From contig NZ_CP023315.3 in the NCBI RefSeq assembly GCF_002310375.3, positions 1,736,001 to 1,800,000 on the forward strand: 64,000 bases of DNA, in the 5' to 3' direction. Position numbers and translations under genes: made by a program. This document shows positions 8,219-17,667 of the stretch, piece by piece. The stretch comes from Caulobacter vibrioides. Its GTDB lineage: Bacteria > Pseudomonadota > Alphaproteobacteria > Caulobacterales > Caulobacteraceae. Under the pieces are notes generated by a model, which saw only the letters and a list, made by a program, of their open reading frames with translations, made no database searches and had not been told where the DNA came from. Position 1 is the first letter of the stretch, and each line of letters opens with the position of its first letter.

Positions 8219-8791
8219 ATGCGCGTGCTCGTGATCGATCCTGACGCCGCCCGAGCGGCGCTTGTGGCCCAGGGCCTCGAGGGGGTTCAGCCCTTGGAGG
8301 TCCGCCACGCGGCCGTCTACAACGAAGCCGAAGTCGTCGCCTTCGCGCCCGATGTGGTCGTGATCGCCGCTGAGAGCCCCGACCGGGACACGCTGGACAG
8401 CCTAAGGGAGTCCAGCCAGGGCCACCCGGTGGTGATGTTCGTGGATCGCTCCGAACCGGGCCTAGCGGAGCAGGCCGTGCGCGCCGGCGTGGCGGCCTAT
8501 GTGGTGGATGGCCTGGCGCCGGGGCGGGTGCGGCCGATCCTGGACGTGGCTATGAGCCGCTTTGCCTTGACCCAGCAGTTGCGCGGCGACCTGGCCAAGG
8601 CCAAGGCCGATTTGGAGGCGCGCAAGACCGTTGAGCGCGCCAAGGGTCTTCTGATGAAAGAGCGCGGCCTTGATGAGGACGGCGCCTACCGGCTGCTGAG
8701 GAAGCTGGCCATGGATCGCGGCAAGCCCATCGGGGCGGTCGCGGCCGATCTGCTGGCGTTCGCTGGCGTGTTGCGGGGAGACGGCGCGTGA
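8219..8791 (+). CDS. nasT: ANTAR-domain antitermination regulator NasT
   Basis: The product is 190 aa. Residues 1-120 form a receiver-like domain (MRVLVIDPDAAR...). A coiled linker follows (LAKAKADLEARKTVERAKGL) and then the ANTAR domain, with the conserved helix RAKGLLMKERGLDEDGAYRLLRKLAM near residue 140-165. In the known NasS-NasT system NasT binds a two-hexaloop RNA and blocks a terminator upstream of nitrate genes. NasS holds it inactive until nitrate is present. The gene overlaps nasS by 4 bp. The likely RNA targets are at 3512 and 10062. Confidence 0.9.
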   Translation: MRVLVIDPDAARAALVAQGLEGVQPLEVRHAAVYNEAEVVAFAPDVVVIAAESPDRDTLDSLRESSQGHPVVMFVDRSEPGLAEQAVRAGVAAYVVDGLAPGRVRPILDVAMSRFALTQQLRGDLAKAKADLEARKTVERAKGLLMKERGLDEDGAYRLLRKLAMDRGKPIGAVAADLLAFAGVLRGDGA

Positions 8792-9930
8792 GCGGCTTCC
8801 TGGATCTGCGCCTGGGCTTCATTCCTCTGACGGATTGCGCGCCGCTGGCCGTCGCCAAGACCATGGGCTTCTTCGCCGAGGAGGGGCTGGAGGTCGAGCT
8901 GTCGCGCGAAGTCTCCTGGGCCACCGTCCGCGACAAGGTCGCGGTGGGGGCTCTGGACGGCGCGCATATGCTGGCGCCGATGGCCTTGGCCGCCACCGGG
9001 GCGGGCGAGGCCGACATCATTGCGCCGATGGCGTTGAACCGTAACGGCAGCGCGATCACCGTGTCGCGCGCGCTGGCGGGCGCTCTGCACGCGGCTGATC
9101 CGGCGTCTGCGGATGCGGCCACCACCGCTGCGGGCTTGGCGGGGGTGGTCGAGGCGCGGCGTGTCTGCGGTGAGCCGCCGTTGACCTTCGCCGTGGTGTT
9201 TCCCTATTCGATGCACAACTACTTCCTGCGCTACTGGCTGGCGCAGGGCGGTGTCGATCCGGACAAGGACGTGCGCATCGTCGTCATTCCGCCGCCCCGT
9301 ATGGTCGAGCAGATGCGGGCGGGGGCGGTGGACGGCTTCTGCGTCGGCGCGCCTTGGAACGCGGTGGCCCAGGCGGAGGGAGTCGGGGAGATCCTGATCA
9401 CCGCCTCCCGGTTCTGGCCGTCTGGTCCTGACAAGGTGCTGGGCGTGGCGGAGCGCTTCGCCTCGACGCGGCCCGATGACCTGAAAGCCTGCCTGCGGGC
9501 GGTGATGCGCGCGGCCGCGTGGGCCGACGCGCCGCAGAACCACGAGAGTCTGGTCGAACTCCTGGCGCGGCCGGAGTGGGTGGGCGCAGCGCCCAGCGCC
9601 ATCGCGCGCGCCCTGAAGACCGAGATTGTCTTTCACCGCGATGGGGCTGGTCTCCCGAGGCCCGAGCATGGCCTGTGGTTCGCATCGCAGATGGTCCGCT
9701 GGGGACAGGTCGATGCTGACGCTGATCCCGATGCCCTGGTCACGCGCGTCTACCGCCCGGATCTCTATCGCGCGGCCGCACTGTCGCTGGACCCCATTCT
9801 CGATCCAGCGCTGAGCTTCGAGGACGCGGCGACCCCGGATATAGCGCGGCTGTTCGACCAGCGGCCGTTCGATCCCGCCGCGCCTCTGGCCTATGCCTCA
9901 AGTTTCGCCATAGGTCGCCTGCGTGACTGA
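8788..9930 (+). CDS. nasS: Nitrate sensor NasS (cytoplasmic NrtA paralogue)
   Basis: The product is 380 aa and aligns with NrtA at 5078: LGFIPLTDCAPLAVAKTMGFF, DGAHMLAPMAL, IVVIPPPRMVEQMRAGAVDGF and GAPWN. It has no signal peptide, so it should act in the cytoplasm. Known NasS proteins bind nitrate/nitrite and release NasT. The start is a GTG that overlaps the nasT stop (GTGA), implying translational coupling. Confidence 0.9.
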   Translation: MSGFLDLRLGFIPLTDCAPLAVAKTMGFFAEEGLEVELSREVSWATVRDKVAVGALDGAHMLAPMALAATGAGEADIIAPMALNRNGSAITVSRALAGALHAADPASADAATTAAGLAGVVEARRVCGEPPLTFAVVFPYSMHNYFLRYWLAQGGVDPDKDVRIVVIPPPRMVEQMRAGAVDGFCVGAPWNAVAQAEGVGEILITASRFWPSGPDKVLGVAERFASTRPDDLKACLRAVMRAAAWADAPQNHESLVELLARPEWVGAAPSAIARALKTEIVFHRDGAGLPRPEHGLWFASQMVRWGQVDADADPDALVTRVYRPDLYRAAALSLDPILDPALSFEDAATPDIARLFDQRPFDPAAPLAYASSFAIGRLRD

Positions 9931-10164
9931 CCTGCTTAAATCCTGAGCGCTGTTGTCGCTCATTTGCTGAGCAAGCGTGCGAGATCGCAGAGCCTGAGGG
10001 CGGCTCGTCGCCGTGCAGGTGACTCCGACCCTCCGCTACGCTCAACCTAGATACAGGCCACCGAACAACGGCGTTCGCGGCTGCCAGAGGACCGCTCCGA
10101 TGCGGTCAGTCGCCCGAGGCGCCGCCGCCTCGCTCTCGCAGACACGCAGCCGATCGAGGCCATC
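9931..10164 (+). promoter_or_regulatory. Promoter and structured leader of the narK-nirBD-nasA operon
   Basis: This 234 bp region carries several hairpins. CGAAC-AACGGC-GTTCG (10062-10077) has a hexaloop with A1 and G4. GACCGC-TCCGAT-GCGGTC (10090-10107) has a hexaloop with G4 but T1. A third is CGAGGC-GCCGCC-GCCTCG near 10115-10132. Unlike the leader at 3512, no T-tract terminator is visible, so control here may act on translation or by another route. Confidence 0.6.
10062..10107 (+). ncRNA. Second ANTAR-type hexaloop pair
   Basis: The hairpin at 10062-10077 has a perfect 5 bp stem and loop AACGGC (10067-10072). Twelve nt later the hairpin at 10090-10107 has a perfect 6 bp stem and loop TCCGAT (10096-10101). 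The first fits the ANTAR loop rule (A1, G4) and the second only partly. The position, upstream of the nitrate transporter/reductase operon and just after nasTS, supports it as a NasT target. Confidence 0.55.
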
Positions 10165-11385
10165 ATGATCTCCCGCGAATTCCTCAAGGCCGGACACGCC
10201 CCGACTCTGTTCGCCGCCTTTCTCTATTTCGACCTCAGCTTCATGGTCTGGGTGATCCTGGGTCCGCTGGGCGTGGCGATCGCCAAGGACTTCAATCTGG
10301 ACCCGGCCCAGAAGGGTTTGATGGTCGCGGTGCCCGTGCTCGCCGGCGCCCTGCTACGTCTGGTCAACGGCGTGCTGGTCGACCGGATCGGCCCCAAGAA
10401 GACCGGGATCATCGGCCAGTTGATCGTACTGGCCGGGCTGGTGTTGGCCTGGGCGGTGGGGCTGCATAGCTATCAGCAGATCTTGGCGCTGGGCGTGATC
10501 CTCGGCGTGGCCGGCGCTTCGTTCGCCGTGGCCCTGCCGCTAGCCTCGCGCTGGTATCCGCAGGAGCATCAGGGGCTGGCCCTGGGCATCGCCGGGGCCG
10601 GCAACTCCGGCACGGCCCTGGCCGCGCTTTTCGCGCCGGCTTTGGCCAAGACCTTCGGCTGGCAGAACGTTATCGGATTGGCGGCGATCCCGCTGGCCTT
10701 TGCTTTCGTCGCCTATCTTGTTCTGGCCAAGGATGCGCCCGAGCAGCCCGCGCCCAAGAAGCTCTCGGCCTATCTCGATGTCCTCAAGGTTCCGGACGCC
10801 TGGTGGCTGATGCTGCTTTACGGCGTGACCTTCGGCGGCTTCGTGGGTCTGGCTTCGTCCCTGACGATGTACTTCAACTCCGAGTATGGGCTGGACCCTG
10901 TCGTCGCGGGCTTTTTCACCGCCGCCTGTGTCTTCGCCGGCTCATTCGTCCGGCCGGTCGGCGGCGCGCTGGCTGACCGCTACGGCGGGGTTCGGACGCT
11001 GAGCGTCGTTTATGTGCTGGCCGCGATCGGCCTGACGGTCGCCAGCTTCCAGCTGCCGACGGCCGCCGTGGCCTTGGCGGTCCTGCTGTTCGCCATGCTG
11101 GCCTTGGGCGCGGGGAATGGGGCGGTGTTCCAGCTGGCTCCGCAACGGTTCCGCAACGAGATCGGCGTCATGACCGGCTTGATCGGCATGACCGGCGGGA
11201 TCGGCGGCTTTTACCTCGCCTCGACCCTGGGCCTAGCCAAGAAGCTGACCGGCTCCTACCAGTCCGGCTTTATCGGCTTCGCTCTCTTGGCCGTCTTCGC
11301 CTTGATCGCGCTGTTTAGTCTCAAGGCCCGCTGGCGCGCGGTGTGGCCAACCCTGCACGGCGACGCCGCGCCCGTCCGCGTCTAA
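10165..11385 (+). CDS. narK: NarK/NasA-family nitrate/nitrite transporter (MFS)
   Basis: The product is 406 aa with 12 predicted membrane segments of the major facilitator superfamily. It carries the NNP-family motif around GIAGAGNSGTALAALFAPALA and the second signature ALGAGNGAVFQLAPQRF. It exchanges or imports nitrate/nitrite across the inner membrane. It opens the operon narK-nirB-nirD-nasA-cobA, in which neighbouring genes are 30 bp apart or overlap. It gives a second uptake route besides NrtABC. Confidence 0.92.
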   Translation: MISREFLKAGHAPTLFAAFLYFDLSFMVWVILGPLGVAIAKDFNLDPAQKGLMVAVPVLAGALLRLVNGVLVDRIGPKKTGIIGQLIVLAGLVLAWAVGLHSYQQILALGVILGVAGASFAVALPLASRWYPQEHQGLALGIAGAGNSGTALAALFAPALAKTFGWQNVIGLAAIPLAFAFVAYLVLAKDAPEQPAPKKLSAYLDVLKVPDAWWLMLLYGVTFGGFVGLASSLTMYFNSEYGLDPVVAGFFTAACVFAGSFVRPVGGALADRYGGVRTLSVVYVLAAIGLTVASFQLPTAAVALAVLLFAMLALGAGNGAVFQLAPQRFRNEIGVMTGLIGMTGGIGGFYLASTLGLAKKLTGSYQSGFIGFALLAVFALIALFSLKARWRAVWPTLHGDAAPVRV

Positions 11386-11415
11386 CCCCCGGCGCCCCCC
11401 TCAATGAGAAGCTTC

Positions 11416-13884
11416 ATGACCCAAGCTACGCCCAAATTGCGTCTGGTCGTCATCGGTAACGGCATGGCCGGTTGCCGGGCGGTCGAGGAGGTGCTCAAGC
11501 GCGATCCTGACCGCTACGCCGTCACCATCTTCGGCGCCGAGCCGCGCGTGAACTACAACCGGATCATGCTCTCGCCGGTCCTGGCGGGCGAGAAGGCGTT
11601 CGAGGATATCGTTATCAATGACGAGGCCTGGTACCGCGACAACGGCGTCACCCTCTGCGCGGGCCGGGCGGTCACGAGCGTCGACCTCGTCGCCCGCTCC
11701 GTCACCGCCGAGGGCGGCCTTGAGGTTGGCTATGACAAGCTGATCCTGGCCACCGGTTCGGACCCGTTCCGTCTGCCGCTGCCCGGCGGTGACCTGAAGG
11801 GCGTGGTGACCTTCCGCGACCTCGACGACGTCAACGCGATGTTGGACGCCTCGTCCAGGCCCGGCGCTCGAGCCGTGGTGATTGGCGGAGGGCTGCTTGG
11901 GCTCGAAGCCGCCTATGGCTTGGCGCGCCGTGGCATGGCCGCCACGGTCGTCCACCTGATGGACGTTCTGATGGAGCGCCAGCTAGACGAAAGCGCCGGC
12001 TACCTGCTGCGCGAAGCCCTGGCCGATCGCGGCGTCGAGACGGTGCTGGGCGCGCACTCCGAGGAGATCGTCGGCGCGGATGGCCAGGTCACGGGTCTCA
12101 AGCTCAAGGACGGTCGCGTCCTGCCCTGCGATCTGCTCGTCATGGCGGTCGGCATCCGTCCGAACACGACCCTGGCCAAGGCCGCCGGCCTGACCGTCAA
12201 TCGCGGCGTGGCGGTGGACGACGCCATGCGAACCTCCGATCCTGATGTCTTCGCGGTCGGCGAATGCGTCGAACACCGGGGCCAGTGCTATGGGCTGGTC
12301 GCACCGATCTGGGAGATGTGTCGCGCGCTGGCGCAGGCGCTTACGGACGGGGAGGGGAGCTATCAGGGTTCGGTTCTGTCGACTCGCCTCAAGGTCTCGG
12401 GTGTCGACGTGTTTTCGGCCGGCAAATTCGCCGGCGGCGAGGGGTGCGAGGACATCGTGTTCCGCGACGCTGCGCGGGGCGTCTACAAGCGGGTGGTGAT
12501 CGAAGACGGCAAGCTGGCCGGCGCGGTGCTGTTTGGCGACGCGGCTGACGGCGGCTGGTACTTCGACCTGATGAAGGCCGGGGCCGATGTCGCCAGCATT
12601 CGTGAGACGCTGATCTTCGGCCAAGCCATTACCGAGGGGCTGTCTGGCCTGGACCCTAGCGCGGCCGTTGCAGCCATGCCCGATACGCAGGAAATCTGCG
12701 GCTGCAACGGCGTCTGCAAAGGGGCGATCACCTCTGCGATCACGGCTCAGGGCCTGACCACGCTGGACGATGTCCGCGCGGTGACCAAGGCCTCGGCCTC
12801 GTGTGGCTCGTGCACGCCGCTGGTCGAGCAGGTGCTGAAGCTGGCCCTGGGCGACAGCTTCCAGGCCCAAATCGGGCCTAAGCCGATCTGCAAATGCTCG
12901 CCCAAGACCCATGGCGAGGTGCGGCGCGCGATCGTCGACCAGGGCCTGAAGTCGATGCCGGCGGTCATGCAGGCTCTGGAGTGGTCGACGCCCGACGGCT
13001 GCGCCTCGTGTCGCCCCGCCCTGAACTACTATCTGCTGTGCGCCTGGCCAGGCGAGTATCGCGACGACAAGCAGTCGCGCTACATCAACGAGCGGGTCCA
13101 CGCCAACATCCAGAAGGATGGGACCTATTCGGTGGTGCCGCGCATGTGGGGCGGCATGACCAGTCCCGCCGAGCTACGGGCCATAGCTGACGTGGCCGAG
13201 AAGTTCGCCATCCCGGCGGTTAAGGTCACCGGCGGCCAGCGTATCGACCTCTTGGGCGTCAAGAAGGATGACCTTCCGGCGGTCTGGGCCGACCTCAACG
13301 CCGCCGGGATGGTCAGCGGCCACGCCTACGCCAAGGGCTTGCGCACGGTGAAGACCTGCGTCGGCTCCGACTGGTGCCGGTTCGGCACTCAGGACTCCAC
13401 CGGCCTTGGCATGCGGCTGGAGAAGTTTCTCTGGGGCTCCTGGGCGCCGGCCAAGGTCAAGCTGGCCGTGTCCGGCTGCCCCCGCAATTGCGCCGAGGCC
13501 ACCTGCAAGGACTTCGGCGTCGTCTGTGTCGACAGCGGCTATGAGATCCACATCGGCGGCGCGGCCGGCCTGCACATTCAGGGCACGCAGGTCCTGACCC
13601 GGGTGGCCACCGAGGACGAGGCGGTCTGGGTCATCGCCGCCGCCATGCAGCTCTACCGTGAGGAGGGCTGGTACCTGGAGCGGGTCTACAAGTGGATGGA
13701 CCGGGTGGGCCTGGAGTCCATCCGCGCCCAGGTCACCGATCCCGACCAGCGCAGGGCGCTTTACGACCGCTTCGTCTACTCGCAGCGCTTCGCCCGGATC
13801 GATCCGTGGGCCGAACGGGTGGCGGGCCGCCACAACGAGGAATTCACCCCGATGAGCCGCCGGATGGAGTTCGTCCCCGCATGA
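11416..13884 (+). CDS. nirB: Assimilatory nitrite reductase NAD(P)H large subunit
   Basis: The product is 822 aa, the full family length. Its parts in order are an FAD-binding motif (VVIGNGMAGCR), an NAD-binding motif (VVIGGGLLGLEAA), two BFD-like [2Fe-2S] regions (CGCNGVCKGAI...CGSC and CKCSPKTHGE...CASC), and a siroheme/4Fe-4S domain with CVGSDWCRFG and CPRNCAEATCKDFG. It reduces nitrite to ammonium in the cytoplasm. The ATG at 11416 is preferred over one at 11404 because GAGAAG lies just upstream. Siroheme is likely supplied with the help of cobA in the same operon. Confidence 0.95.
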   Translation: MTQATPKLRLVVIGNGMAGCRAVEEVLKRDPDRYAVTIFGAEPRVNYNRIMLSPVLAGEKAFEDIVINDEAWYRDNGVTLCAGRAVTSVDLVARSVTAEGGLEVGYDKLILATGSDPFRLPLPGGDLKGVVTFRDLDDVNAMLDASSRPGARAVVIGGGLLGLEAAYGLARRGMAATVVHLMDVLMERQLDESAGYLLREALADRGVETVLGAHSEEIVGADGQVTGLKLKDGRVLPCDLLVMAVGIRPNTTLAKAAGLTVNRGVAVDDAMRTSDPDVFAVGECVEHRGQCYGLVAPIWEMCRALAQALTDGEGSYQGSVLSTRLKVSGVDVFSAGKFAGGEGCEDIVFRDAARGVYKRVVIEDGKLAGAVLFGDAADGGWYFDLMKAGADVASIRETLIFGQAITEGLSGLDPSAAVAAMPDTQEICGCNGVCKGAITSAITAQGLTTLDDVRAVTKASASCGSCTPLVEQVLKLALGDSFQAQIGPKPICKCSPKTHGEVRRAIVDQGLKSMPAVMQALEWSTPDGCASCRPALNYYLLCAWPGEYRDDKQSRYINERVHANIQKDGTYSVVPRMWGGMTSPAELRAIADVAEKFAIPAVKVTGGQRIDLLGVKKDDLPAVWADLNAAGMVSGHAYAKGLRTVKTCVGSDWCRFGTQDSTGLGMRLEKFLWGSWAPAKVKLAVSGCPRNCAEATCKDFGVVCVDSGYEIHIGGAAGLHIQGTQVLTRVATEDEAVWVIAAAMQLYREEGWYLERVYKWMDRVGLESIRAQVTDPDQRRALYDRFVYSQRFARIDPWAERVAGRHNEEFTPMSRRMEFVPA

Positions 13885-14225
13885 GCACGCCTGTGAAGAC
13901 CCCGGTCTGGATCGACGTCGGCGCGGTGACGGACGTGCCTCGGCGGGGGGCTCGCCGGGTGCCCAGTCCGCAGGGCGACATCGCCATCTTCCGCACCGGC
14001 GACGGCGACGTTTTCGCCCTGATGGATAAATGCCCGCACAAGGGCGGGCCGCTCAGCGAAGGCATTGTCCACGGCCGTGCGGTGACTTGCCCGCTCCACG
14101 CCTGGAACATCGACCTGGCCACCGGCGAGGCGATGGGCGCTGACAAGGGCAAGGGCTGCGCGCCCGTGATCGCCCTGCGTGTCGAGGACGGCCGCCTGCT
14201 GCTCAGCCTGGATGGCAACCTCTAG
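13881..14225 (+). CDS. nirD: Nitrite reductase small subunit (Rieske)
   Basis: The product is 114 aa with the Rieske-type signature CPHKGGPLSEG...CPLHAW. NirD is the small partner of NirB. The ATG overlaps the nirB stop (ATGA), showing tight coupling. The frame extends upstream through the end of nirB, but that part is not coding. The stop TAG is followed immediately by the nasA ATG. Confidence 0.93.
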   Translation: MSTPVKTPVWIDVGAVTDVPRRGARRVPSPQGDIAIFRTGDGDVFALMDKCPHKGGPLSEGIVHGRAVTCPLHAWNIDLATGEAMGADKGKGCAPVIALRVEDGRLLLSLDGNL

Positions 14226-16904
14226 ATGGCCGACGGCTCCGCCGCCCTGACCGCCACCCGCACCGCCTGCCCCTATTGCGGGGTCGGCTGCGGCGTGATC
14301 GGCGCGACGGCGGCCGGGGCGCGCGCGGTGGCGATCTCTGGCGACGAGGCTCACCCCGCCAATCACGGCCGACTGTGCTCGAAGGGGACGGCTCTGGGCG
14401 CGACGGTGTCGCTGGCGGGAAGGCTGCTGGAGCCGACGATCCAGGGGCGCAGCGCCAGCTGGGACGAGGCGACGGCCCTGGTCGCCCGGCGCTTTCGCGA
14501 AACGATCGCCCGGCACGGTCCCGACAGCGTAGCCTTCTATGTGTCCGGCCAGCTGCTGACCGAGGACTATTACGTCGCCAACAAGCTGATGAAGGGCTTC
14601 ATCGGCTCGGGCAATATCGACACCAACAGCCGCCTTTGCATGGCCTCGGCGGTGGTCGCTCACAAGCAGGCGTTCGGGGCCGACCTGGTGCCTGGTTGCT
14701 ATGAGGATCTCGATCTGGCCGATCTGGTGGTGTTCAGCGGCCACAACGCCGCCTGGACCCATCCGGTGCTGTTCCGGCGGATGGAAGCGGCCAAGGCGCG
14801 CGGGCAAAAGCATGTGGTCATCGACCCGCGCCGCACCGACACCGCCGAGGGCGCAGATCTGCATCTGGCCCTGGCCCCGCAGAGCGACGTGCGGCTCTGG
14901 AACGGGCTGCTGGCTGATCTGATCCGACGCGGCACGGTCGACACGGACTTTCTGCGCGACCACGTCGACGGCTATGCGGCGGTGGTCACGTCCCTCGCTG
15001 AGGACGACCAGTCGCCGGCGGCCGTGGCGGCGGACTGCGGCCTAGCCCTTGCGGACCTGCAGACCTTCTTTGATCTCTTCGCCGCCCATCCGCGCACGGT
15101 CAGTCTGTTCTCGATGGGCGCCAACCAGTCGGCCCAAGGCGTCGCCAAGGGCCTGGCCATCATCAACGCCCACCTCGCAACGGGGCGGATCGGCAAGCCC
15201 GGCGCCTGTCCGTTCTCGATCACCGGCCAGCCCAACGCCATGGGCGGGCGCGAGACCGGCGGCATGGCCAACACCCTGGCGGGGCACATGGATTTCTCCC
15301 CGGAGGAGCGCGACCGCGTCGCGCGCTTCTGGGGCGCGCCGAACACGGCCCGCGCGCCGGGTCTGAAAGCCATTGACATGTTCGAGGCGGTGCGCGCCGG
15401 TCGCATCAAGGCCCTGTGGGTGATGGCCACCAATCCGGCCGTCAGCCTGCCCGATAGCGGCGCGGTGCGCGAGGCGCTGGAGCGCTGCCCGTTCGTGGTG
15501 GTCTCCGACTGCGTCGAGACCGACACCACGGCCTTCGCCGACGTGAAGCTGCCGGCCCTGGCCTGGGGCGAAAAGGACGGGACGGTCACCAATTCCGAGC
15601 GGCGCATCTCACGGCAACGGGCGTTGTTCTCAGCGCCAGGCCAAGCGCGCGCCGACTGGCGGATCATCGCTGAGGTCGCCCGGGCCATGGGCTTTGACGG
15701 TTTCGGCTGGCCCCACGCGGCGAGCGTGTTCCGCGAGTGGGCCCGCCTGACGGCCTATGAGAACCAGGGGCGGATCCTCAATCTGGAGGGCCTCACCCGG
15801 CTGGATCCTCAGGCCTATGGCGCGCTGGAGCCCGTCCAGTGGCCGGTCGATACCGAGGGGCGGGGCAGGGCGCGTCTGTTCGAGGACGGCCGCTTCCAAA
15901 CCGCCAATGGCCGCGCGCGTCTGGTTCCGGTGCGGCCTCGCGGACCGGCCGAGGCGACCAGCGACAAATTCCCCATGGCGCTCAACACCGGCCGCATCCG
16001 CGATCAGTGGCACACCATGACGCGCACGGGTCTGGCTGCCGACCTCTGCCGCCACGCGCCCGAGCCCTATGTCGAGGTTCATCCCGACGATGCGCGGTCG
16101 GTCGGTCTGGCCGACGGAGCCTTGGCCCGCGTCATGACCGCCCGCGCAGAGGCGGTGGTTGTGGCCAAGGTCAGTGACCGTCAACGGCGCGGGTCGTTGT
16201 TCATGCCCATGCACTGGACCGACGCCTTCGCGCCGGCTGGACGAGCCAATACGCTGGTCGCGCCGATGACTGACCCGGCCTCGGGCCAGCCGGAGTTCAA
16301 GCATACGCCCGCGCGGCTAGGCGCTTATCGTGAGACCTGGAAGGGCTTCTTCCTGGCGCGAGGATCGGTAAGGTGCGTTGACGCCGATCTGGTCTGGCGG
16401 CGCATTCCCCGCGAGGCCTGCCAACAGCACGAGTTCGCCGGTCGCGGCGATCCGTCCCAGCGCGAGACGTTGCGCAAGCGACTGATCCGAGGGTTGGAGG
16501 GCGAAGTCGTCGCCTATCAGGACCACGCCACGGGCGCGCGTCGCGAGGCCTGGATCAACGACGGGATGCTGGTGGCGGTGCTCTATCTGACCGAGGGCGG
16601 CCGTCTGCCGCCACGCGACTGGCTGACCGAGCTGTTCGGCGCCCCGCTGACCGCCAAGACCCGCGCCACCCTGCTGCACGGCTTCCCGCCCGGCGCGCCG
16701 GTCGACAAGGGCCCGATGGTCTGCGCCTGCCTCAAGGTCGGCGGCAAGGCCATTGAGGCGGCCATCGCCGGTGGGGCCGACACCGCTGACGCCATCGGGG
16801 CTGTTACGGGAGCCGGGACCAACTGCGGCTCCTGCCGTCCCGAGCTCGGCCGCATGATCCGTATCTGGGCCAACACCAAATCGGAGACCGCTGATGTCCT
16901 CTAG
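14226..16904 (+). CDS. nasA: Assimilatory nitrate reductase catalytic subunit
   Basis: The product is 892 aa. The N-terminal CPYCGVGCG...LCSKG binds a 4Fe-4S cluster. A molybdopterin oxidoreductase body follows (GSGNIDTNSRLCMASAV, the molybdenum-pocket region) and then a molydopterin-dinucleotide-binding domain. The C-terminus has an extra BFD-like [2Fe-2S] domain (CACLKVGG...NCGSCRPEL), typical of NasA enzymes that take electrons without a separate NasB. It reduces nitrate to nitrite in the cytoplasm; there is no Tat signal. Confidence 0.95.
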   Translation: MADGSAALTATRTACPYCGVGCGVIGATAAGARAVAISGDEAHPANHGRLCSKGTALGATVSLAGRLLEPTIQGRSASWDEATALVARRFRETIARHGPDSVAFYVSGQLLTEDYYVANKLMKGFIGSGNIDTNSRLCMASAVVAHKQAFGADLVPGCYEDLDLADLVVFSGHNAAWTHPVLFRRMEAAKARGQKHVVIDPRRTDTAEGADLHLALAPQSDVRLWNGLLADLIRRGTVDTDFLRDHVDGYAAVVTSLAEDDQSPAAVAADCGLALADLQTFFDLFAAHPRTVSLFSMGANQSAQGVAKGLAIINAHLATGRIGKPGACPFSITGQPNAMGGRETGGMANTLAGHMDFSPEERDRVARFWGAPNTARAPGLKAIDMFEAVRAGRIKALWVMATNPAVSLPDSGAVREALERCPFVVVSDCVETDTTAFADVKLPALAWGEKDGTVTNSERRISRQRALFSAPGQARADWRIIAEVARAMGFDGFGWPHAASVFREWARLTAYENQGRILNLEGLTRLDPQAYGALEPVQWPVDTEGRGRARLFEDGRFQTANGRARLVPVRPRGPAEATSDKFPMALNTGRIRDQWHTMTRTGLAADLCRHAPEPYVEVHPDDARSVGLADGALARVMTARAEAVVVAKVSDRQRRGSLFMPMHWTDAFAPAGRANTLVAPMTDPASGQPEFKHTPARLGAYRETWKGFFLARGSVRCVDADLVWRRIPREACQQHEFAGRGDPSQRETLRKRLIRGLEGEVVAYQDHATGARREAWINDGMLVAVLYLTEGGRLPPRDWLTELFGAPLTAKTRATLLHGFPPGAPVDKGPMVCACLKVGGKAIEAAIAGGADTADAIGAVTGAGTNCGSCRPELGRMIRIWANTKSETADVL

Positions 16905-17667
16905 CCTTCAGCCTGGCCGCGTGCTCCTTGTCGGGGCGGGGCCCGGTCCGGTCGATCTGATGACGGTCCGGGCGATGCGCGCCGTCCAGGAGGCGGGCGC
17001 TCTACTCTACGACGCTCTGTGTTCTGATGAGGCCATCGCCCTGGCCCCGTCCGGTTGCATTCGGATTCAGACCGGAAAGCGCGCGGGCAAGCCCAGCATG
17101 AAGCAGGACGAGATCAACCGCCTGATGCTGCGCCTAGCGCGTAGAGGCCTGCGGGTCGTGCGTCTAAAGGGCGGCGATCCGTCGATCTTTGGCCGTGTCG
17201 GGGAGGAAGCAGCTTTCCTCAACGCCGCCGGGATCGCGACGGAGGTGGTGCCGGGTGTTACGGCGGCATGCGCGGCCGCAGCGCAGTTTGGATTTCCACT
17301 GACGCATCGGGGGCAGGCGCGGCGCGTGGTCTTCACGACCGCCCGCGTCGAGGCTGGCGCTGTTGTTGGGGATTGGCGCGTCGGCGCAGATCCCGAGGTG
17401 ACCATAGCGGTCTATATGGGGAGCAGGGTCGCTCCCGATTTCGCCAAGGCGCTGGTTGTCGCCGGGCGCGCGAGCTCAACGCCCGTGGCCGTCGTCGAGC
17501 GAGCGGGCGCGACCGATGCGCGCCTAACCACGACATTCCTAGGCGCGTTGACATCAAAATCAGTCGAGACCGATGGCGGCCCCGTACTCATCGTGGTCGG
17601 CGACGTCGCGCTCGCGGCGCAAGATCAGGGCGGAATGGACACTGACCTTTCACGGGAGCGCGCATGA
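16894..17667 (+). CDS. cobA: Uroporphyrinogen-III C-methyltransferase
   Basis: The product is 257 aa, of the SUMT (CobA/CysG C-terminal) family, with LLVGAGPGPVDLMTVRA, VRLKGGDPSIFGRVGEEA and the tetrapyrrole methylase fold. It makes precorrin-2, the precursor of siroheme for NirB and of cobalamin. It overlaps nasA by 11 bp. It lacks the CysG dehydrogenase/ferrochelatase domain, so those steps must be encoded elsewhere. Confidence 0.93.
   Translation: MSSSLQPGRVLLVGAGPGPVDLMTVRAMRAVQEAGALLYDALCSDEAIALAPSGCIRIQTGKRAGKPSMKQDEINRLMLRLARRGLRVVRLKGGDPSIFGRVGEEAAFLNAAGIATEVVPGVTAACAAAAQFGFPLTHRGQARRVVFTTARVEAGAVVGDWRVGADPEVTIAVYMGSRVAPDFAKALVVAGRASSTPVAVVERAGATDARLTTTFLGALTSKSVETDGGPVLIVVGDVALAAQDQGGMDTDLSRERA

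Noticed and set aside
11983..13101. Minus-strand open frame of 372 codons opposite nirB
   Set aside because: Antisense shadow of a clearly conserved gene.
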